Assembly: GCA_036351575.1 (NCBI GenBank)
Contig: JAZBPJ010000023.1
Location: forward strand, 1-38,238
Length of the DNA stretch: 38,238 bases
Source of the DNA: JABDPF01 sp036351575
Lineage (GTDB): Bacteria > Pseudomonadota > Gammaproteobacteria > Xanthomonadales > SZUA-36
Direction: 5' to 3'
Shown piece after piece: positions 32,695 through 38,238 of this stretch. Position numbers and translations under genes: made by a program. The notes beneath the pieces were generated by a model. The model did not search any database. It was not told the DNA's origin and was given only the letters and a program-made list of their open reading frames with translations. The stretch's first letter is position 1. Every line of letters starts with the position of its first letter.

Positions 32695-33693
32695 GTGGGT
32701 TTCCTGATCCTGTCAGCGGTGCTTGTATCCACGCTGTTGACCGGCGCGGCTACCTGGTATGCGAGGCGCCGTGACCTGCTGGACCACCCGGGTGACCGCA
32801 GAAGCCACACGGAACCCACACCGCGCGGCGGCGGCGCGGGCTGGGTGGCGGCTTTCCTGATCTTTGTCGGCGCTTACCTGCTGCTGGCGAAAACGGTTTC
32901 GATGACGTTTCCCGCGGTTCTCGCAGCCGGCACGGCCGTGCTTGCGCTGCTGGGCTGGTGGGATGACCATCACGATCTCGATTTTCGTATCCGCGCGGCC
33001 GTGCAGTCGGTGGTAAGCCTGCTGTCGGTCTCGGTGCTGGCAGCCGCGGGCGTGATCAGCGGCTGGGCGACCGTTTTTGCGGCTTTTCTTTTCATCGCCT
33101 GGATGGTCAATCTCTACAACTTCATGGACGGCAGCAACGGCCTGGCGGGTTTCCAGGGGTTGTTCGTTTCACTCGTGCTGGCCGCGCTGTTTGCCGGATC
33201 GGGAGACTGGACCGGCGCCACGATCGCACTGGTCCTGGCCGGCAGTTGCGCCGGCTTCCTGCCCTGGAACCTGGGAAGGGCGCGGGTGTTCATGGGTGAC
33301 GTCGGCAGCCTGGCGCTGGGTTTTATCGTCGCGGCGCTGCTGGTCTACGGCGCCGGTACCGCTGCGTTCACGCTGCCGGTGGCGTTGATGATCACGGCAG
33401 TTTTCCTGGTCGACGCGTCGCTGACGCTGGCGGTCCGGATATTGCGGGGGGAGCGGTGGTATAATGCGCACCGGCAACATTTGTATCAAAGGCTGATCGC
33501 GCGAGGCTGGACACACGGTCGTGTCCTGCTGGCGTACCAGGCGGTCAACCTGTTGCTGGTGCTGCCGGGGGTTGTGTTTGGAGTCAATTACCCGGAGCGG
33601 GCCTGGTTCACGGCCGCAGTCCTCGGATTGCTGCTGGGCCTGGGCTGGTACCTGTCAATAAGAAAAACTGAACTGCTCGCAGAGGCGAAATAA
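32695..33693 (+). CDS. Undecaprenyl-phosphate glycosyl-1-phosphate transferase, WbpL/WecA (MraY-like) family
   Basis: A 332-residue polytopic membrane protein with about ten or eleven helices. It attaches the first sugar phosphate of an O-antigen or related glycan to undecaprenyl phosphate. Motifs of the family are visible: DHPGDRRSHTEPTPRGGG, WWDDHHDL (Mg-binding Asp pair), NLYNFMDGSNGLAG, RVFMGDVGS, and the HRQHLYQRL loop near the C-terminus. It starts with GTG ten bases after lapB. Pairing with the next gene mirrors wbpL-wbpM of Pseudomonas. The exact sugar donor is unknown. Confidence 0.87.
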   Translation: MGFLILSAVLVSTLLTGAATWYARRRDLLDHPGDRRSHTEPTPRGGGAGWVAAFLIFVGAYLLLAKTVSMTFPAVLAAGTAVLALLGWWDDHHDLDFRIRAAVQSVVSLLSVSVLAAAGVISGWATVFAAFLFIAWMVNLYNFMDGSNGLAGFQGLFVSLVLAALFAGSGDWTGATIALVLAGSCAGFLPWNLGRARVFMGDVGSLALGFIVAALLVYGAGTAAFTLPVALMITAVFLVDASLTLAVRILRGERWYNAHRQHLYQRLIARGWTHGRVLLAYQAVNLLLVLPGVVFGVNYPERAWFTAAVLGLLLGLGWYLSIRKTELLAEAK

Positions 33694-33697
33694 TACG

Positions 33698-35611
<1,914 letters not shown>

Positions 35612-35616
35612 AGCGA

Positions 35617-36513
35617 GTGAGTTTTCCCCGTAAAGTCAGGAAGGCGGTATTCCCGGTCGCCGGCATGGGCACGCGTTTTCTTCCCGCGACCAAGTCGATA
35701 CCGAAAGAAATGCTGCCCATCGTCGACCAGCCGTTGATCCAGTACGCGGTGGAAGAAGCGCTGGAAGCGGGTATCGAAACGCTGATTTTCGTCACCAGCC
35801 AGTACAAGCACTCGATCTCTGACCATTTCGACAAGGCATTCGAGCTGGAAACCCGGCTCGCGCAGGACGGCAAAACCGAGCTGCTGGACCGCATAACCAA
35901 TATCATTCCCGAGCGTACCGACCTGGTCAGCGTCACGCAGCCGGAGGCGCTGGGGCTGGGGCACGCCATCCTGTGCGCTGAAGCTGTCGTCGGCGACGAG
36001 CCGTTCGCCATACTGCTGCCCGATGACATGGTGAAGAACGACGGCCCCGGCGCGCTGTCGCAGATGATCGCAACGTACGAGAAAACCGGTGCCAGCGTGA
36101 TCGGCGTGGAAGCGGTGCCGCCGGAGAAAACCCAGAGCTACGGTATCGTTGACGTGCAGGAAGACGAGGCCGGCTACCGGGTCATTCAGACCATGGTCGA
36201 AAAACCCCGTCCCGAGGATGCGCCGTCCAACCTGGGCATCATCGGCCGCTACGTGCTGGATGGCTCGGTGTTCCGTTTCCTGCACAACGTGGGCCGGGGC
36301 TCCGGCGGGGAGATCCAGCTGACCGACGGTATCGCGGCGATGCTGGACACGCACACGGTGCTGGCGCAGGCCCTTGAGGGCGTTCGCTACGACTGCGGCA
36401 GCCGTTACGGCTTTATCGAGGCCACGCTTGACTACGCGATGGACCACGCGGATCTTCGCGACGACATGCTCGACCACATGGCCGAGCTGCTGCGCAAGCA
36501 CGGGCGCGGCTGA
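35617..36513 (+). CDS. galU: UTP-glucose-1-phosphate uridylyltransferase
   Basis: Makes UDP-glucose for LPS core, capsule and osmoprotectant synthesis. The N-terminal nucleotide-binding segment GMGTRFLPATKSIPKEMLP (16-34) is diagnostic. VEKPRPEDAPSNLGIIGRYVL and GEIQLTDGI are also present. The 298 residues are near the family length (about 300). The GTG start at 35617 has AGAGGAG about eight bases upstream, inside the end of the dehydratase gene. It closes the surface-polysaccharide module. Confidence 0.96.
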   Translation: MSFPRKVRKAVFPVAGMGTRFLPATKSIPKEMLPIVDQPLIQYAVEEALEAGIETLIFVTSQYKHSISDHFDKAFELETRLAQDGKTELLDRITNIIPERTDLVSVTQPEALGLGHAILCAEAVVGDEPFAILLPDDMVKNDGPGALSQMIATYEKTGASVIGVEAVPPEKTQSYGIVDVQEDEAGYRVIQTMVEKPRPEDAPSNLGIIGRYVLDGSVFRFLHNVGRGSGGEIQLTDGIAAMLDTHTVLAQALEGVRYDCGSRYGFIEATLDYAMDHADLRDDMLDHMAELLRKHGRG

Positions 36514-36520
36514 GCCCGGC

Positions 36521-37567
36521 ATGCCCGGATTGAGGCCACGCTCCGACTGGCCCAGGGGACGGGTCGTTCGCCTCGTCCACCGCTCCCTTGTCCTGGCGGA
36601 CAATCCCTGGGAGGACCCGGCCGAGCGCGAGGTGGCGGTTTACCTGCCCTGTGATTACGACGAGACGGGCCACCCCCTGCCGGCCCTCTGGGACCTGGCG
36701 GCTTATACCAATGCCGGGCCCGGTCACCTCAACTGGCGGAACCACGGCGAGAACCTGGTCACGCGGCTCGACCGCCTGATCGGCAGCGGGGCCATGCAGC
36801 CCGCCGTGGTGGTGATTCCCGATTGTTACACCTCGCTCGGCGGCAACCAGTACGTCGATTCGCCGTCCGTGGGGAATTACGCCAGCTACCTGGTCGACGA
36901 ACTGGTCCCCTTTGTCGAAACCAAGGTGAACATCGTCAAGGGCCGCGAAGGGCGGGCCGTTTTCGGCAAGTCTTCGGGCGGCTACGGTGCGCTCTACCAC
37001 GCGATGAAATACCCCGAAACCTGGGGCGCGGCCGCCTGCCACGCCGGCGACATGGGTTTCGACCTGCTGTTCAAGCGGGATTTTCCAGCCGTTTGCGCGG
37101 TGCTCGGGCCGCTGGATGGCGACGCGGCCGCGTTCATTCGCTCGTTCTGGCGCAAGAACCGCCCCGGCGCGCGCGACTTCACCGTGATGATGATCCTCGC
37201 GATGGCGGCGTCCTACGACCCGGACCCGGAGCAGCCGGACCGCATCCGCCTGCCGTTCGACCTGCGCACCTGCGAAATCGACGAGGCGCGCTGGGCGAAC
37301 TGGCAGCGTTTTGACCCGCTGGAAATGCTGGAGGATAAGGCCGATGCGCTGAAATCACTGCATGGCCTGTACATCGACGTGGGGATCCATGACCAGTACA
37401 ACCTGCAGTACGGCGCCCGCCGGTTCACCGACCGGCTCACCGCGCTGGGCATCGGGCATCAATACGAAGAATTCGACGGCACCCATTCCGCCATCGACTG
37501 GCGGCTGGATACCTCGCTGCCGTTCCTGGTCGATGCCTTGAAAAATGCCGGGATCGAATCAAACTAG
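36521..37567 (+). CDS. Alpha/beta-hydrolase-fold esterase (putative esterase, enterochelin-esterase-like)
   Basis: A 348-residue soluble protein without a signal peptide. The nucleophile elbow is GKSSG (149-153, Ser151). A likely acid lies in DVGIHDQYN and the His in GTHSAIDWR near the C-terminus, giving a full Ser-Asp-His set. The opening VAVYLPCDYDETGHPLPALWDLAAY matches the esterase D/PF00756-type fold, which includes S-formylglutathione hydrolases, mycolyltransferases and enterochelin esterases. Substrate unknown. I start at the ATG 36521, seven bases after galU; the open frame extends upstream inside galU but that part is a shadow. The gene sits between galU and nfuA with no obvious pathway link to either. 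Confidence 0.8.
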   Translation: MPGLRPRSDWPRGRVVRLVHRSLVLADNPWEDPAEREVAVYLPCDYDETGHPLPALWDLAAYTNAGPGHLNWRNHGENLVTRLDRLIGSGAMQPAVVVIPDCYTSLGGNQYVDSPSVGNYASYLVDELVPFVETKVNIVKGREGRAVFGKSSGGYGALYHAMKYPETWGAAACHAGDMGFDLLFKRDFPAVCAVLGPLDGDAAAFIRSFWRKNRPGARDFTVMMILAMAASYDPDPEQPDRIRLPFDLRTCEIDEARWANWQRFDPLEMLEDKADALKSLHGLYIDVGIHDQYNLQYGARRFTDRLTALGIGHQYEEFDGTHSAIDWRLDTSLPFLVDALKNAGIESN

Positions 37568-37603
37568 GAACATTGAACCGTCACTTATGGAAATGGAACC
37601 CGA

Positions 37604-38212
37604 ATGATCGAGATCACTTCAGCCGCACAAGAATATTTTCGCAAACTGATCAGCCAGCAGGACGACGAGGGCCTGGGCCTGCGCATCTCGGTCAGCCACG
37701 CCGGCACACCGGGCGCCAGCTGCGACCTGCAGTTCTGCCCTCAGGGCCAGAACATGCCCGATGACGTGGTCCGGGAATTCGACGGCTTCAACCTCTTCGT
37801 GGCAGAGGCCAGCGAAAAGTGGCTCGAAAAAGCCGAGATCGACTTCGAGGAAGACCCGACCGGCGGGCAGCTCACCATCAAGGCGCCGGGCATCAAGGGC
37901 GACGAGCCCGGCCAGGACGCGGCGCTGGAAGACCGCGTCAGCTGGCTGCTGCAGACCGAGATCAACCCGGCACTGGCCTCGCACGGCGGACGGGTGGCCC
38001 TGGTCGAGATCACCGACGCCAAGGAAGTCATCCTGCAGTTCGGCGGCGGCTGCCAGGGCTGCGGCATGGCCGACGTGACCATGAAGCAGGGCATCGAGCA
38101 GACGCTCAAGCGCCATATCCCCGAGATCACCGCGGTCAAGGACGTGACCGACCATGACAGCGGGACCAACCCGTATTACGCCTCGAGCTCCGAAGGTCAA
38201 TCAGCAGTCTGA
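37604..38212 (+). CDS. nfuA: Fe-S biogenesis protein NfuA
   Basis: Carrier that delivers [4Fe-4S] clusters to target proteins, important under oxidative or iron stress. The 202 residues comprise a degenerate A-type N-terminal domain (about 1-95) and a C-terminal NifU domain with the cluster ligands Cys150-x2-Cys153 (GGGCQGCGMADVTMKQGIE). E. coli NfuA is 191 residues. The ATG at 37604 has GGAA shortly upstream. It ends 26 bases before the window edge. Confidence 0.95.
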   Translation: MIEITSAAQEYFRKLISQQDDEGLGLRISVSHAGTPGASCDLQFCPQGQNMPDDVVREFDGFNLFVAEASEKWLEKAEIDFEEDPTGGQLTIKAPGIKGDEPGQDAALEDRVSWLLQTEINPALASHGGRVALVEITDAKEVILQFGGGCQGCGMADVTMKQGIEQTLKRHIPEITAVKDVTDHDSGTNPYYASSSEGQSAV

Positions 38213-38220
38213 TCGCTGAA

Positions 38221-38235
38221 GCCCGCCATGCGGGC
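38221..38235 (+). terminator. GC-rich hairpin after nfuA, possible terminator
   Basis: GCCCGC-CAT-GCGGGC forms a 6-bp stem eight bases after the nfuA stop. The window ends three bases later, so a T-tract cannot be confirmed; the visible GAA argues for a weak or Rho-assisted end. Confidence 0.4.
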
Positions 38236-38238
38236 GAA

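Noticed and set aside
36374..36520. N-terminal extension of the esterase into galU
   Set aside because: The extra 49 codons lie inside conserved galU sequence, read as low-complexity Arg/Thr/Ala, and the ATG at 36521 gives the natural domain start.

Overview
This window is a GC-rich, densely packed chromosomal segment of a gammaproteobacterium. The evidence is conserved gene order. The run asd-fimV-truA-trpF-trpB-trpA-accD-folC-dedD-cvpA-purF resembles the Pseudomonas and E. coli arrangements. pheA-aroA-cmk-rpsA-ihfB-lapA-lapB is another standard gammaproteobacterial block. An Oar-like TonB receptor and a Marinobacter-type fatty acyl-CoA reductase point to a marine or environmental lineage, but genus cannot be fixed from sequence alone.

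Layout. (1) 1-2257: the N-terminus of a TonB-dependent receptor (minus strand, cut by the window edge), then ppnN. (2) 2258-3293: a 98-bp palindromic intergenic element and psd (minus). (3) 3413-17153: a long plus-strand run of prmB, aroC, asd, fimV, truA, trpF, trpB, trpA, accD, folC, a double-SPOR DedD-like gene, cvpA and purF. From truA to folC every junction overlaps. (4) 17183-19654: a minus-strand pair, a TPR protein followed by a HerA/DUF87-type ATPase. (5) 19758-25916: a lipid-storage neighbourhood. It holds a phasin, an ACBP-TetR operon divergent from a two-domain alcohol-forming fatty acyl-CoA reductase, a PrxQ-type peroxiredoxin, a FFLEELY-like protein, a PHA-system protein and a short AsmA-like protein. 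(6) 26007-32685: pheA, aroA, cmk, rpsA, ihfB, lapA, lapB. (7) 32695-36513: a WbpL-like/WbpM-like/galU surface-polysaccharide module. (8) 36521-38212: an alpha/beta-hydrolase-fold esterase and nfuA.

How the genes work together. aroA, aroC, trpFBA and pheA cover chorismate synthesis and its branches to Trp and Phe. accD, ACBP and the acyl-CoA reductase link fatty-acid synthesis to storage lipid. psd, lapAB, the WbpL/WbpM pair and galU belong to envelope biogenesis. The most interesting region is 19.7-25.9 kb: a compact set of genes for acyl-CoA binding, acyl-CoA reduction and granule coating. A TetR regulator lies next to the reductase promoter, which carries an inverted repeat that could be its operator. 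No wax-ester synthase (WS/DGAT) or PHA synthase is present in this window, so the end product is not settled here. There is no CRISPR array, transposase, prophage, tRNA or rRNA that I could support, and no gene-free stretch exceeds 300 bp.
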